Assembly (NCBI GenBank): GCA_964017195.1
Contig: OZ024892.1
Location: forward strand, 16,205,871 to 16,269,870
Length of the DNA stretch: 64,000 bases
Reading direction: 5' to 3'
DNA from: Siderastrea radians
Lineage: Eukaryota; Cnidaria; Anthozoa; Scleractinia; Rhizangiidae
In this document: positions 1-10,897 of the stretch, piece after piece
How positions within the stretch are numbered: the stretch's first letter is position 1
How the letters are laid out: the number at the start of each line of letters is the position of its first letter
Notes under the pieces: model-generated
The model's input: the letters and a program-made list of their open reading frames with translations, nothing else
Database searches by the model: none
Told to the model about the DNA's origin: nothing
Translations under genes and position numbers: made by a program

Positions 1-119
1 CAAGTTAAAAAAAATACACTTCATTTTTATGTTGAAGATTTTAAAACAATGCTCACCACAAGAAATTACGTAGTTGTATGTGTATACTACTTGAAAGGTT
101 TCATTTGAAAGTTCACACC

Positions 120-305
120 TTTTGCTTACACGGGCCCACTGCAAGGATGTACTGCTCAATAGCTAAAGAATTCCATCCACTGATCACAGATTTAAAAGTA
201 AGAACCAAATTGTACAGCATAGTGAACAACACTGCACTTTTGCTATGATTTGAATAGTCACCCTTCGGGATTTTATTCAAAGACTGAAAAGTTAGAACTG
301 CTTAA
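120..305 (-). repeat. Degenerate copy of the dispersed 105-bp satellite
   Basis: The words TACTGCTCAATAGCT, TTTGAATAGTCACCCTT and GACTGAAAAGTTAGAACT occur in the same order as in the inverted monomers at 23.1-23.4 kb. It is a diverged copy of the same family, lying in the intron before the exon at 410. Confidence 0.45.
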
Positions 306-409
306 TACTATTCATACTTTACTGCCAGTCGGGTCAAAAATTATAAATGTGGGCCAAAACTCTAACGTTTTCTTCGTCAGTTTTAATTTTAACTTTTCAT
401 TTTGTTTAG

Positions 410-1510
410 AACACTAAAGAGAGAACAGACTTTCTCAGGAAAGTGGAGAAACTAATGATGAAGTTAGTGTCACATGCTCCAGTGGATGCAGCTGCTGACC
501 AGGTACAATGTGTGACTGAAGTGTAGCTCAATTAGAAAAGACTGATGGTCTGGAGTGCAAACAAGCATACCGCATATTCTCGATTAAACACCTGGGGCGT
601 TTATTTAAAACTACGCCGCGTAGACCCGGCGTTAGTTTAACTCAGCGTTTATTCGGGGCCCGGCGTTTCATTTTTGATAGGCTTGGTTTTTCAGTCTTTG
701 ATACTTTACGTTCACTAAAATCATAGCAAAATATAGCGCAAAAAAGAGGAACCAGTAAAAGAGGAATAAAATGCCACTGTAGTCGATAAAATTCCAAACT
801 GAAGGCGAGAAAATTGGGTGCAGTAGAGGGTAGCCGTACAAAATGCCAACTTCCTTAAGTTGGAATGAGCAAAATAAATGGAGCTGAAGTACGGTAGTGG
901 CTCATGAACCAATTTTTAAATTGCTGCAAATAATTTTCGATGAGAATCAGTGACATAAAGGTTGAGTTTCAAATTAACGCCGATACCTCGAATCAACGCC
1001 GAGGGCGTTTACTTAAAATTTGACCTTTTTGACCCAGCGTTTATTTGATGCCCGGTGTTTAATCGAGGCCTAGTGTTAAATCGTCTGTATTAAGTACAGC
1101 TGAGTTATAAAACGGACTTGTATCCTCTTCCACATTTTGTGGAAGTAAAATCGCTCCTGGTTGCCAAAGTGTATTTTGAGTATAGTGGAAAGACATTTTT
1201 TTTTTACTTACACTTCTATCTCCACTTAGTTTTGTCTGTTGACACTATAATAATACCCTCGAATTTTTTCCGAAGTGATTGAACGTTGTAATTTACACCT
1301 ATCCGTTTCGAACTTTGTTGAATGGCTCGCGAGATGACCCCATCCTAACTAAATGAAAGTGTTCATGTAGCGGGTATAAATTAAGAGACACCCCCACCCC
1401 CTGAGTAAAACCGGCTGTACAGAAGTTATGGGTAAATAAAAAAGCACGCGGTTCGTGTGTCGTGTGTGTGTTAGTTGTTGTCGTGCTGTGCCAAACACTC
1501 GCGTACCCTT

Positions 1511-1554
<44 letters not shown>

Positions 1555-4500
1555 TTTATTTTCACTCGAATTTACAGTGTAGCTCTGTTAAGCTTATTAT
1601 CTTCGAGTAAAAAATAATAGTAATAATAAACTCATATAATGAAAAGTAAATTGATTAATTAATTAAATCATTTAAAGTAATTAAAAGTTATTAAAATACT
1701 AAGCGTTCGTGTTCCTTTCTTGAAGACTTTTAGCGATGTCGTTATTCTCGTACTGTCTGAGAGTGAGTTCCAAAATTTTACGTACAGCTTCGTATTTAAT
1801 AGACTCCAGGCCATAACTTGTTGTTCTTCGACCCTTCTTCGGCCCGGCAACATTCAGGGTTCTGCTGTTGGAGTAGTGGAACAATACTATTTGCAAACTG
1901 CAAATAGTTTCCTCAACTCATTTGATATTTTCTAACTTTTCCTCCACCAAACTGCATTCCTTCTTTCCACAGTACCGTAAATTCACGTCTTTTAAACATT
2001 ATTTTCGTTCAAATACATGTTATCGTTTTCGTTGAAAAAAAGGTTTTTTTTTCCCTCTGGTTTTATTTAGTTTGCCGTTGGAGTTCTTCGTGATTGTTTA
2101 CCCCCTGTTCTGACAGAAGGTAAGTAAAAAACTATAAAATCTAAAGCGGAGGTGATAATCTTGATGAAAATTTAAAATTTCGCTCTCGTTTGGCCTAAAA
2201 CTCCCATTTGTTCTCATGGACTCTCGTTCACTCTGACACTTTGAATCTGTTAAAATTGTCGTTAGAATAGCTGACTTCGATGTCTCGCCGTAATGCCTTT
2301 TATGCACTGTCGAAGAGTTCTAATGGTCGTTTACCTGGGCTAAAATGGTAATACCCTGACAGCATTAGTAATCCGCCGTTAATAGATTGCATTTTCTAGG
2401 ATTGCATTTATAACAGAGTAAAATGAGATATTTTACAGGGCTGTAAATCATTTCTCTTTTCAGCAAGGATATATGTCCAACCAGGTCTCCATTTTTGGTC
2501 GGACAAACCAGAACGGTTGTTCTTGGGCATACATTGCACCGACATGTAATTTCTTTAAGTACTAAGCAAATCCTAAGCTTCAAAATGATAGTCGCTGGTA
2601 TTTGATCTGTCCAGTCATCGTGTCCGACCACAGGTAGGATTTCGTCGGATATGGGCAAATTTTAGTCGGACATTGTCCAATGGCCGACTGTTGTTTGCAG
2701 CTCTGTTAAAAATAATTTGTTCTAATTTTAGAGGAAACAAGAAAAAGTGTTTTTGGAGGCGATTCTTCGTGGAAGAATGGGAAGATCTCAAAAAAAGTTT
2801 CATTTGATGAGGACACGGAGATTAGACTGATAAGAAAGGGAGTGGCCAGGTACAATTACAAGCGCTTTTGTGTAATCTAAGCGCACTTCTAAGCTGCACG
2901 ACAGAGCCGTACAGAACCCGAAGTGATCCCCAAATGTATGTTCCTTCCTTCACTTTTTAATTCGTTACCCGGGTCTTGATACGTTTGCAGTGTTGCAGCA
3001 CGCATGTGGTTTTAGTCGTCGCGAGACAAGTTGAACAAAACATTGCTTAGCTGGAGCGTAACAACAGTGCTTTCTTTAGGTTTGGTGTAACTTGTGCTGG
3101 CGTATAGAAAAGCTCTGTCAAGCTCTTTCCAATTTTTGCCTCGTTTCCTTGCCCTTCTGACTGGGAAGTGCGTAAGAAGCGCGAAAATCGGCCAACTCTC
3201 TCGCGACAAAAAAGCGAAAAATGCTTCCATCGCGTGCTTTGACGGCACAGATTAAGGGAAGTATAACTTCGATAAAATGCTTCATATGGTGACTTATATC
3301 TTTGTCCTCTCTTTCCCAGGCTCGTAGTCGAAGGTGAATGCTTAAATGTTTATCACACACTTGAAAATTCAAGAGTCTATCACGAGAACGAACTGGATCA
3401 CATTGAATTTGGTCTAGAGGTAGGATAACGTTTCTATTCCCGCCGAAAATTATTTTGTTGGATCTTCCTGGCTCGCAGAGTTTGGTAGCCCAGAAACTTA
3501 CAACGTCTTCTGATGGATGATTCACAATTCACTTGACTCTGATGATGACTTCCGCTCAGGTTGTCAAAACGTCAGTCAATGTCACCACAAACCCGGAGAA
3601 TCATAATTTATCGACTATGGTATGACTCCTGGGTTCAAACCATTTACAGAGAATGGTGGTTTACTGGTTCCGTTAGCCCTCTCATTCCCACAGTCCAACT
3701 TTCAATGAATTGTTGTGGTTTTCCTTTTCGATTCTCTGGGGGGGGGGGGGGGTAGAAAGTGTGGCAAACGAGTCAAATGAGAGCTACTCTCCTGTGGTGT
3801 TGTTTGTTATGCCGTACAGGTTGGCCCTAAGTTTTTAGTCTGTGGGTGAAATCCTTACGAGGGACCATTCAAATTAAACATTTTGAGCAGTGCTTTCCTG
3901 TGGTGCTGTTTATTATGCCGTACAAGGTGATTCTAAAATTTGAGTGTGTGATAAAAAAACCCAAATTGTGACCATTCAAATGAAAGCTATAGAGCAGGAC
4001 TTTACTGTGACAGTGTGGTTTAACGTTTGAGTCTGTGGATGTGCCAGTCCTAAAGTGTGACCATTCAAAGGAAAGCCTAAGGGCCCATTACAGTATCTTT
4101 TGAGGTCGCTGCTAGGCAAAAATGAGTTTGCTGTAACTCAACACATGTATGCTTTCATTGGACCAAATTTGGACAACATTCATTGAGGGCAAATATGGTT
4201 CAGTTTATGACGTCATCGGACCACGCCCAATGTCACGTGATCAGAAACAGAAAAATGCGTTTTTACTTAAAGACTTCCCTTTTCGTCCATAATTTCTTGT
4301 ACCATACCATTTCATAAGCCGTCTTAAAGAAATTTAATTAGGCGTTTTAGCTTACGAAGAAAAATGAACAAATAAGAATGAAAAATGTGCTTCTTTGACC
4401 ACTCTTTTGGGTATAATTTTTTTGTTTTCGGTTTTTTCGCAAAAAGGATGCTTAAATTTCGAGAATAAAAGATGTTTTTTTGAATTCTTTTAAAATGCAG

Positions 4501-7334
4501 CAACTACGTTTACTTCTCGACGCGTAAAGTACATTTTTCGCGGCACCGGAAGTGACGCTCGTTTTTTCAATGGCCAGGTGCCTAAGCGTTAAATGGCTAG
4601 GTCGCTAAGGCGATAAGTTTCCCATTCTTGGCATAGTGGATAGTAGCACAGCTGTTGTTGGAATAATGGCCGCGAGTCAGATAAAAGCCATCGAACTGGG
4701 TGTGTAATGATGATTGGTTTTCCCGTTGGATTGCTTCAGTTCTCGCTTCTTTCACGCTCCAGTCGGCGATCTGTTTTACGAACGGTGCAAGCCATTCAAC
4801 AATGTGGATCCACTGAGTGGAACTGACGTGGTCAAGACTGAGAGACCCGAGAATTTTATGATAAGCTTAATCTTTGAAATACTGCCCACTGACAAGGAAT
4901 GAAAGAGCAACGAAATTACGTATTGCAGACCTTGGACGCCGGTTGTGGCTTTCACGACAGAGGTATCACTCTTCAAACTGAATTTTTCTCCACATCGACT
5001 ACACTCGAAGTCGAACTCTTCAACTGTGTTTTGTTTTACCGAACAAAATTCATATTTCTCCTTTCCACAGTCACAGTCTTTTAGATCGCTTAAATTACTT
5101 TTTGCTTATTTCTCAAGTGAGGTTAAGGTTATTAGCAGACGTTGCCCATCAGATGTATTGAGCTCACCATTATTTGTCAGGTTTTCTATCGTGTGCGTTC
5201 ATAATAGCATTATCAATGTGGGCATGAAATTCGCGCGATAGAGCTGCTTTCAAGGACAATTTACAAGCCTCCTTTCTTGCTGTATGCTGCTCCACGTTGT
5301 CTTGCAACAGTGGCTGCAAGTCAGTGGCCTCGAGAGCTTCGTTTATTGAAGAGCTGTCTAAACACTAGAGTTGCTCAGGTTCGGAAGGACATTTCACAGG
5401 TTCGCACATCGATCACAGTTTCTCGCAAGCGACGTCACGTCAGGTAGTTTGGGAGCAGTCGAAGTCACGGCTGCGGACAGCAGGGATTTCTTTATGGGTT
5501 CGGGATGATGGCACAATACTTATTTCGATTTGCCTCCGCATCATTGACATTTCTATTCCCGACCTTACACAAAATCCTTGAATGTCGGCTTTTCGCGATC
5601 TGCATTTCCCCGCCATCGACTTGCAGCCATCGCTGCGCTTTCTGTTTACGTGCGTACGTGGATAGCTTCGAGCTCATTTTCAACTGAAACACTCAGTTTA
5701 AGAAATAAAGGCACAACTCACATGTTGTAAACGTAAAGCAGAAAATTAAAATCAATTAGAAAAGTAAACAAAAAAGTTTCTTTTGTTTTTGTCGCAACGA
5801 AATAAAAAACAGTTGTCGGCGACTTGAACGGACGGGCCGGGCCGACCGGAAGTCAAACTGCACGTGCATGGCAACCGCGTATCATAGCAACGAGATACTG
5901 TAATGGGCCCTTAACTGATCAGTATTCCTGTGGTACTGTTTATTGTGCTGTGCAAGTAGCTTTAACTGTTAATTTAGTTTCTGTAAACGAAACCATTGAA
6001 ATGGAAGCGCCGTACTAAATGGGTCTTTTATCTCACGGTTGAGTCTTTTTGTAATTAGTTTCTTTTTATGAAACTATAATTACGGTATCTCTCTCTTCTT
6101 TCAGGCTGGTCCGGTGATAGAGACTTTATTAAGCAGTTTCCCAGAGTACATTAAAGTGAAAGATCTACCACATGATGACAGAGACTTCAAAGTAAGCTAT
6201 TTTTGTCTAACATCGTAAATGTTGTTTTGATCTGAACAAGACGTTCCACTAGAAAAACATTCATATCCCACGTTTTCAGTTACAGCTTGACTCGCAAAAC
6301 TGTGACCACGTTTTATTTTTAAAATTCGCAGACTTTCGTGAGAGCGACTATCCAATCCAGGCTTGTCCCTAACAGCCGGCAGAATTAACCGGCTACTTGG
6401 GTCGTTTGTGCTGGCTACTTTTGTGGTATATATATATTTTCGAGACAAATTATTTGTTCCTTTACTGGCGCAGATCTATGAAAATGAAACTTATTTCCCA
6501 TTGCAGTTTATTGACTTAAAAATAATCTGGTTGGCACAGAGATACACGATTATTAGTTCACTACGTTGAGTTCTGGGAACTACATGTAGAAAACGACTGA
6601 AGGCATGAGTTTATACCAATAAAATTGAAAATTTACGATTACTTTTGGAACTGACATTATTGGAAATTTGTGCTCAGAATCAAGGAAATTCTGTTTCTGG
6701 TAGCCTGAGGAGAGCGGTCGGCTGTTCACAGGCTAGTTTCCTGGGGGGGGGCATACCCCCACACCCCCCTAGAAGGGATCGCCTTTGGCGGTCGATAATC
6801 ACTATCCGGCTACTTAGAAATTTTTGCCAGCTACTTGAAAAGTTGTGGACAACCCTGCAATCAGAATTCAGCATACAGTTGTACCCCGATACAACGGACC
6901 CTAGAGTACGAGCAGTGTAGTGAGCCGGCTCACTGCACAAGCGGCTCGTCACGCGCGTCACGCAACGGCGCAAGCGCGCTCGCTCATTTTTCTTTTTTCC
7001 CTGAGAGGAAAGAGAGACTGCTCGTAGTCTAAACGAACCCCAGTATAACAAAGACCCGCTTTTACGAACCACAGTTTAAGATCCCGTTATCGGGGTACCC
7101 GGCTGAAGTTTTGGGGAAGCCAACTCAGGGGCATAAGGTAAACTTGCGAACTATACACGAATTGTGATTGCATAATGGCTCGCAAAAGTATGCAAATAAA
7201 TTATAACTGGTCACAAATTGGCTACTCGCGCTGTAAAGCATTTTCCAGGCTTAAATCTGTTTTATTTGGTGTCTTCCTTCCAGATTGACGTGGTCACGTT
7301 ACTTTACGAAAAAGGAATTCTTGTAAGAAAGTGA
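410..7334 (+). CDS. Three 3' exons of an unidentified protein-coding gene
   Basis: Three exons sit at 410-502, 6105-6191 and 7284-7334. Each acceptor is a pyrimidine-rich tract ending in AG (TTTGTTTAG, CTTTCAG, CTTCCAG) and the first two donors are GTACAA and GTAAGC. Lengths of 93 and 87 nt keep phase 0, and only one frame is open in the first exon. Together they encode about 76 residues: a Lys/Glu-rich helical stretch with LRKVEKLMMKL, then SSFPEYIKVKDLPHDDRDF, then IDVVTLLYEKGILVRK and a TGA stop. The charged, aliphatic composition looks like the C-terminus of a soluble helical protein; I do not recognise the family. The 5' exons lie outside the window. The intron between exons 1 and 2 is 5.6 kb and full of repeats. 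A GTGAGA donor-like site overlaps the stop, so the last exon could be spliced onward. No AATAAA follows within 400 bases. Confidence 0.6.
1515..1549. repeat. (AC)n microsatellite
   Basis: About 17 uninterrupted AC dinucleotides, flanked by imperfect ACAT units. It lies in the large intron of the unidentified gene and is likely to vary in length between individuals. Confidence 0.97.
2450..2695. repeat. Probable dispersed repeat with GTCGGACA words
   Basis: GTCGGACA or its complement TGTCCGAC recurs near 2499, 2622 and 2663, with TGTCCAACC and TGTCCAATGG variants. The style resembles interspersed repeats common in coral DNA. No other copy is in this window, so the call rests on internal repetition and general knowledge. 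Confidence 0.3.
3118..3525 (-). CDS. Open reading frame of 135 codons, unidentified
   Basis: An uninterrupted minus-strand frame begins with GTG rather than ATG and ends TGA at 3118. The product is Arg/Lys-rich (RLRAWEREDKD, then SQKGKETRQKLERA at the end), with a short hydrophobic patch (FIEVILPLICAV). It contains no motif I can name and no signal peptide. It ends directly next to the hammerhead-like motif at 3535, which is read on the other strand, so it could be a remnant of a mobile element. With no ATG, no homologue I can recall and no splice context, it may be chance. Confidence 0.2.
   Translation of the reverse strand: MNHPSEDVVSFWATKLCEPGRSNKIIFGGNRNVILPLDQIQCDPVRSRDRLLNFQVCDKHLSIHLRLRAWEREDKDISHHMKHFIEVILPLICAVKARDGSIFRFFVARELADFRASYALPSQKGKETRQKLERA
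3535..3577 (+). ncRNA. Hammerhead-ribozyme-like motif, core base mutated
   Basis: Read on the + strand, the sequence has GACT (3535-3538), the core box CTGATGA (3539-3545), one extra T, GAC (3547-3549), a 13-nt loop, GTC (3563-3565), AAAAC (3566-3570), GTC (3571-3573) and AGTC (3574-3577). GAC/GTC can form stem II and GACT/AGTC stem I, with almost no stem III. This is the minimal layout known for hammerheads carried by Penelope-like retroelements. The usual GAAA box reads AAAA (position 12 G to A), which should abolish cleavage. The order matches the motif at 43936-43963, extra base included. Two short stems give limited statistical support. Confidence 0.45.
3777..4078 (+). repeat. Satellite array, about 105-bp monomers, left part
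   Basis: Three diverged monomers repeat the words CCTGTGGTG.TGTTT.TTATGCCGTACA, TTTGAGT.TGTG and GACCATTCAAATGAAAGC at about 105-bp spacing. The array breaks off at the terminal inverted repeat at 4079 and resumes at 5913. Copies in the opposite orientation lie near 23.1-23.4 kb, so the family is dispersed. No coding role is visible. Confidence 0.8.
4079..5912. mobile_element. TIR DNA transposon inserted in the satellite
   Basis: The ends are perfect 20-bp inverted repeats: AAGGGCCCATTACAGTATCT at 4079-4098 and its reverse complement at 5893-5912. Satellite sequence stops at one end and continues at the other (AAGCCTAA, then TTAACTGATCAGTATTCCTG), which marks a clean insertion. If the true terminus is AGGGCCC, the flanks give a TA target duplication; the exact duplication cannot be settled because the edge bases are shared. 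A decayed transposase-like gene lies inside on the minus strand. At 1.83 kb this is an internally deleted copy. Confidence 0.8.
4606..5692 (-). pseudogene. Decayed gene carried by the TIR transposon
   Basis: Minus-strand pieces are open but out of frame with each other. An N-terminal basic stretch (MSSKLSTYARKQKAQRWLQ) begins near 5680. A C-proximal block at about 4606-4850 reads VSSTQWIHIVEWLAPFVKQI, then QFDGFYLTRGHYSNNSCATI, then HYAKNGKLIALAT. I recall the FYLTRGHYSNN block from cnidarian transposon-encoded proteins, but I cannot assign the superfamily. Stops and at least two frame changes between the blocks show it is dead. It ends well inside the TIRs, as expected for a gene carried by the element. 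Confidence 0.55.
5913..6016 (+). repeat. Satellite array, right part
   Basis: This continues the satellite interrupted at 4079: ATTCCTGTGGTACTGTTTAT, GTGCTGTGCAAGTAGCTTTAA and CCATTGAAATGGAAGC align with the left-hand monomers. It ends about 90 bases before the exon at 6105. Confidence 0.75.
6690..7080. repeat. Probable dispersed repeat
   Basis: The segment is richer in C, G and CpG than its surroundings and contains a G9 run. It shares the word AAAGAGAGACTGCTCG, in inverse orientation, with CGAGCAGTCTCTCTTT at 50961-50976. It lies in the intron before the exon at 7284. It has no coding potential beyond chance frames. Confidence 0.4.
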
Positions 7335-8094
7335 GAAAGACGATGTACCTAGACTGTCTCAAATGGACATCTCTGAGAGCGTACAAAACAGAGAAGCTTC
7401 TTATGACTTTATTGCATTGTACAGGTCAACACACTCCACGCATAAATTAAGAGGATGGCGTTATTTTTACGCTATTTTCACTCATTAGCCTCATCAGAAT
7501 CCAATTGCAAGTTGCCCGCTCGCAGCCATTTCCAAGAGAATATTCAGTATATCATATTGTCGTGTGATTTCTTAATGTCTTTAAGTTTGAGAGAGACAAT
7601 GTACCTACTTTTAATTTCATAATTGTGACAAATCATTAAGGCACGGAGGTGTTTAACCCTAAACCAAAGTGGTTAATCATGATAAATCATGATAAATGTA
7701 AATTACATTAGTTGTAGTTGCGTTCTTTCAATGTTTATATTAAAATCTCTTGATTTAATAGATCCTTGCTACATACTTAAACATTTTGCTTGTGGCAAAC
7801 TAACACGCTCCCTGCACAATGGTAAAGCCGAGACAATACGCATAAACTACGTATAGTAATTTTGGAATGTTTTGAATGTCCTTTTAGATCTTCACAAATG
7901 TTTATTGCCTTTAGAAAGACAACTATGAAAACCCACCCTAAGAGTACAGTCCACCATATAGAGGATGGCAAACCTGTGTTAACTGGAGAACGTTATTGAG
8001 AAGAACAAGTTCTTTCTCTTGCTAACGCTGTTCTTTTTTTGGAACTTGGAAACTTTTTGCGTTTGGTCGACCTTGTAACGATTTTGCATTTGAC

Positions 8095-8150
8095 CGTTTC
8101 AGCGCGATTCCAACAGCAAAACTAAAACCCACTGGAATCGCGCTGAAACG
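8095..8150. repeat. 18-bp perfect inverted repeat (hairpin)
   Basis: CGTTTCAGCGCGATTCCA at 8095-8112 is exactly reverse-complemented at 8133-8150, with a 20-nt loop. It lies 41 bases before the start of the receptor fragment. It could be the end of a foldback element whose insertion removed the 5' part of that gene. Confidence 0.9.
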
Positions 8151-8190
8151 ACCAAAATCTACCACAGAAACACTGCAAATAAATATAATT

Positions 8191-8886
8191 ATGCTATTCA
8201 CCGGCCGGGAGGTCCGTATAGGGAAAACTGTGCCCGAGGTCTTGAGTACGGTTCCGATAGCAGTGGACCGATTTGTAGCTGTGGTATTTCCTCTCCGTTC
8301 TCCACTCATCAGTTTAAAGCTGTGCCCCTTCTTCATTCTCGCCACGTGGATCGTCGCCTTGGCGGTCTACTCGCCATATTTATTCGCCTGCAAACTTGTT
8401 GAATACGCTGATGGAAAGCTGTATTGTAATATGCTGTGGAATGAAGCTTTCGGCTCGTCCTTGTCCTTTTCAGATTGTTATTTAGCCGTGGACGTTGTAT
8501 TTCTTTATGCCCCGATCACCTTGTTAGTCATACTTTACTCGGTCATTGTTATCAAGCTCAAGACACAGAAGATTCCAGTTGAGCAGTCGAACAACGCTGA
8601 GCAACAACGCAGAGAAAGAAACGGAAAGGTGATGAGGATGGCCATTGCTATCATGGTGGGGTTTGTACTGTGCTGGGTCCCCTTCGGTATTATGAACTTT
8701 TTATCTGACTCTGAGCCGGACTTGCCCGAGTGTGGCGTTTGGTTCGATGACACTATCCCCTACTTAATGGCTTACTCAAATTGTGCCATCAACCCTTGCA
8801 TCTGTCTTATTTTCAGTCAAAAATATAGCCAGGGACTTAAAAGATTCCTGAGGTGTTTTAATAAAGTGCAGGATCGAGTTAATTAA
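8191..8886 (+). CDS. 5'-truncated rhodopsin-family (class A) receptor
   Basis: A single 231-codon frame encodes the second half of a seven-helix receptor. The product has the end of TM3 with DRF (residues 26-28, in place of DRY), TM4 at about 46-66 with Trp53, an extracellular loop-2 Cys79, TM5 at about 98-121 with Pro108, TM6 with CWVP (161-164), and TM7 with NP (201-202) followed by CIC, so the tyrosine of NPxxY is missing. A basic C-tail follows (KRFLRCF). These features fit peptide-type receptors, which are greatly expanded in cnidarians; the ligand cannot be told. TM1, TM2 and most of TM3 are absent. Residues 1-20 look unrelated to receptors and come from sequence next to a perfect hairpin, so the start codon is probably accidental. 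It is either a pseudogene or the last exon of a gene with a distant 5' exon. Cnidarian class A receptors are usually single-exon, which favours truncation. Confidence 0.8.
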   Translation: MLFTGREVRIGKTVPEVLSTVPIAVDRFVAVVFPLRSPLISLKLCPFFILATWIVALAVYSPYLFACKLVEYADGKLYCNMLWNEAFGSSLSFSDCYLAVDVVFLYAPITLLVILYSVIVIKLKTQKIPVEQSNNAEQQRRERNGKVMRMAIAIMVGFVLCWVPFGIMNFLSDSEPDLPECGVWFDDTIPYLMAYSNCAINPCICLIFSQKYSQGLKRFLRCFNKVQDRVN

Positions 8887-9816
8887 AAGCTTGCATCACG
8901 AAAAAGACAGTCGAATGGTCCAAGGTTCAACTCCCATCCGTAAAAAATCAGTCTCATCACGAAAAAGTTCAGTAATCATGCTTATTATTTGCTATCTTTT
9001 CTCTTGTACGAATAAACCACATCAGAGAAAAATGCAACTAAACGTCATAAGATAGAGCAAAACAGACGATTTTCATATGGAATAGTACTTCTGTATAAAC
9101 GGCAGGCACTTGTAGTACTACAACCTCGAAAAGAATTGTAAATACGCCAGTATTATGCCGTACGGTAATATTATTCAGTGTGAGCATTTTCATTTTGAGA
9201 CTCTTTCCTGAACAATTTTTAACCGCTCTTTAGAACATTGTCTGTACATAAACAAATAAGAAAGATGTTGAACTGGTTTCCATCCGTTCTTTTGTCAGGA
9301 GTGTGGCTGTACAATCGTTTTCGTGTTATTGTGAAAATTCTACTTTTTAGTGTTTTGGTCTCACTTTGAAGTTATACTTTAAGATTCCCCATGTAATATA
9401 ATCAATAGAGTATGATAGCGCAATTGTATTGTGAACAGCACTACGTTTCGTTTTTTAAGCATCTGTCTCTCCTTTGAGCTTGCAGAAAGAAGAAAAATAA
9501 TACTTTCAAATTTTTCTTTACTGTTTCACATTGCCTTTGTTTCGTCCATGTTTCAATCATCGCTGTTTGTCAGAGGAAAAGGCAATAAGTGCAAGCAAAA
9601 TTTCAAAGCAAACCGCATTTTTTGCTTTTCTTTTTTTTACTGTATCCATTTCTGCTTTTCTGTCATGAATTAAAAGAAAATAAATTGTTCTTTTCTCTTA
9701 GGGGTACCCGACGTTTTTGCCATCTGTCGGATTTCATGAACAGTTAAGTCCTTGCAACTAAGGAATATTCGCCGTGCAAACTCATTCTGTTTTAGAGGAA
9801 TTCTAAATGAGCGACT

Positions 9817-10066
9817 TAACCCGACTTAAGGCGATTTAAGGAAAGTTAGCAGGAAAATTGCTGCGATTTAGGGCTATTTAAGACGACTTAAGGCGATTTA
9901 AGGCCTCAGGCGACTTAAAAGGATTTAAGATGACTTACGGTGATAAAAATCACTTCAGGCGACTTCAGTAAAGTTAGCATGAAAATTGCTGAGATTTTAG
10001 GCTATTTAAGGCGATTTAAGGCGACTTAAAATGATTTAAGATGACATATGTTGATAAAAATGAAAG
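9817..10066. repeat. Nested tandem repeat of GGCGATTTAA-like units
   Basis: Ten-base units such as GGCGACTTAA and GGCGATTTAA recur throughout. Two longer copies (about 9839-9949 and 9966-10062) share AAAGTTAGCA.GAAAATTGCTG and GATTTAAGATGAC, so short units are nested in a period of about 125 bp. Confidence 0.85.
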
Positions 10067-10140
10067 CTGTTAAGGAACAATTAAACCTCAGACACTAAAA
10101 TTGACCTCAGTCAACAACTCATGATGCCTTTGTCGTGTCT

Positions 10141-10236
10141 ATAATAAATTATGTTTAATTGAGTTTAGTAATAAATTGAGTTTAGTAATAGTAATAAATT
10201 GAGTTTAGTAATAAATTATGTTTAATTGAGTTTAGT
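10141..10236. repeat. AT-rich tandem repeat
   Basis: Four or five copies of AATAAATT(ATGTTTAATT)GAGTTTAGT, with the bracketed piece present in alternate copies. Confidence 0.85.
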
Positions 10237-10499
10237 CACTCAAACAACAATAGGAATATAATCACAACGACAACAACAATAACAACCAAAAAACAGCAAT
10301 AAAAGCCCAGCCAATTTTTATGTTATTGCTATCAGCTGTCCTGTTGTCAACCTGGACCCATTTTAGACACTTACAAGAACGATAATAAAACAGACTTAGA
10401 TAATGATATCTGCTAGGACAAATATCAGTTAGTTCCACAGCACAAGCACAAGCTAAAATGTCATGATAATGAAATTGAAATACAACTACATTACTTGCA

Positions 10500-10605
10500 A
10501 AAAATTTCGGACGTTAAAAATTCGGACGTTTTATTTCGGAAGTTTAATTTTCGGACACTTTTTCTCTTATTTGGGACAAATTTCGGACCAAAATTTCGGA
10601 CTGAA
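10500..10605. repeat. Clustered TTTCGGAC words
   Basis: TTCGGAC or TTTCGGA occurs at least six times in about 100 bases, separated by A/T-rich spacers of uneven length. It looks like a degenerate dispersed repeat. Confidence 0.6.
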
Positions 10606-10897
10606 ACATGCCAAAAGTAAGTTTACGCTTACAAACCATGAATTAGACTGAAGTAAACCTGTGAAAATGATAGCTTTCCTGCACCCTCAAGGTTTTACAG
10701 ATACACCGAGGAGGAAAACAAATTCAGTCAAGCTTATGTCACGCTCAAGCAGTGTCTTAACTAGAGTTCGGCAGTATCGATGCAACAGTTGAGGATGAAA
10801 AGCATAGACCTTCTCCAATTGCAACGGGTGGGCTTCAGATAGTCCTCCGAGCTACGTTTAAAATTGACAATAGCAAGCGGTTTCTTCTTCGTCGGCT

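Noticed and set aside
3630..3660. GGGTTCAAACC near the first hammerhead-like motif
   Set aside because: Matches a B box by chance; it is part of the dispersed repeat tail and no tRNA fold is possible.
8022..8345. Minus-strand frame of 107 codons over the receptor's 5' end
   Set aside because: Crosses the perfect hairpin and lies antisense to clear receptor sequence; Arg/Lys-rich chance composition.
8920..8945. GGTTCAACTCCCATCC after the receptor, resembling a tRNA 3' half
   Set aside because: No 5' half, anticodon arm or acceptor stem upstream.
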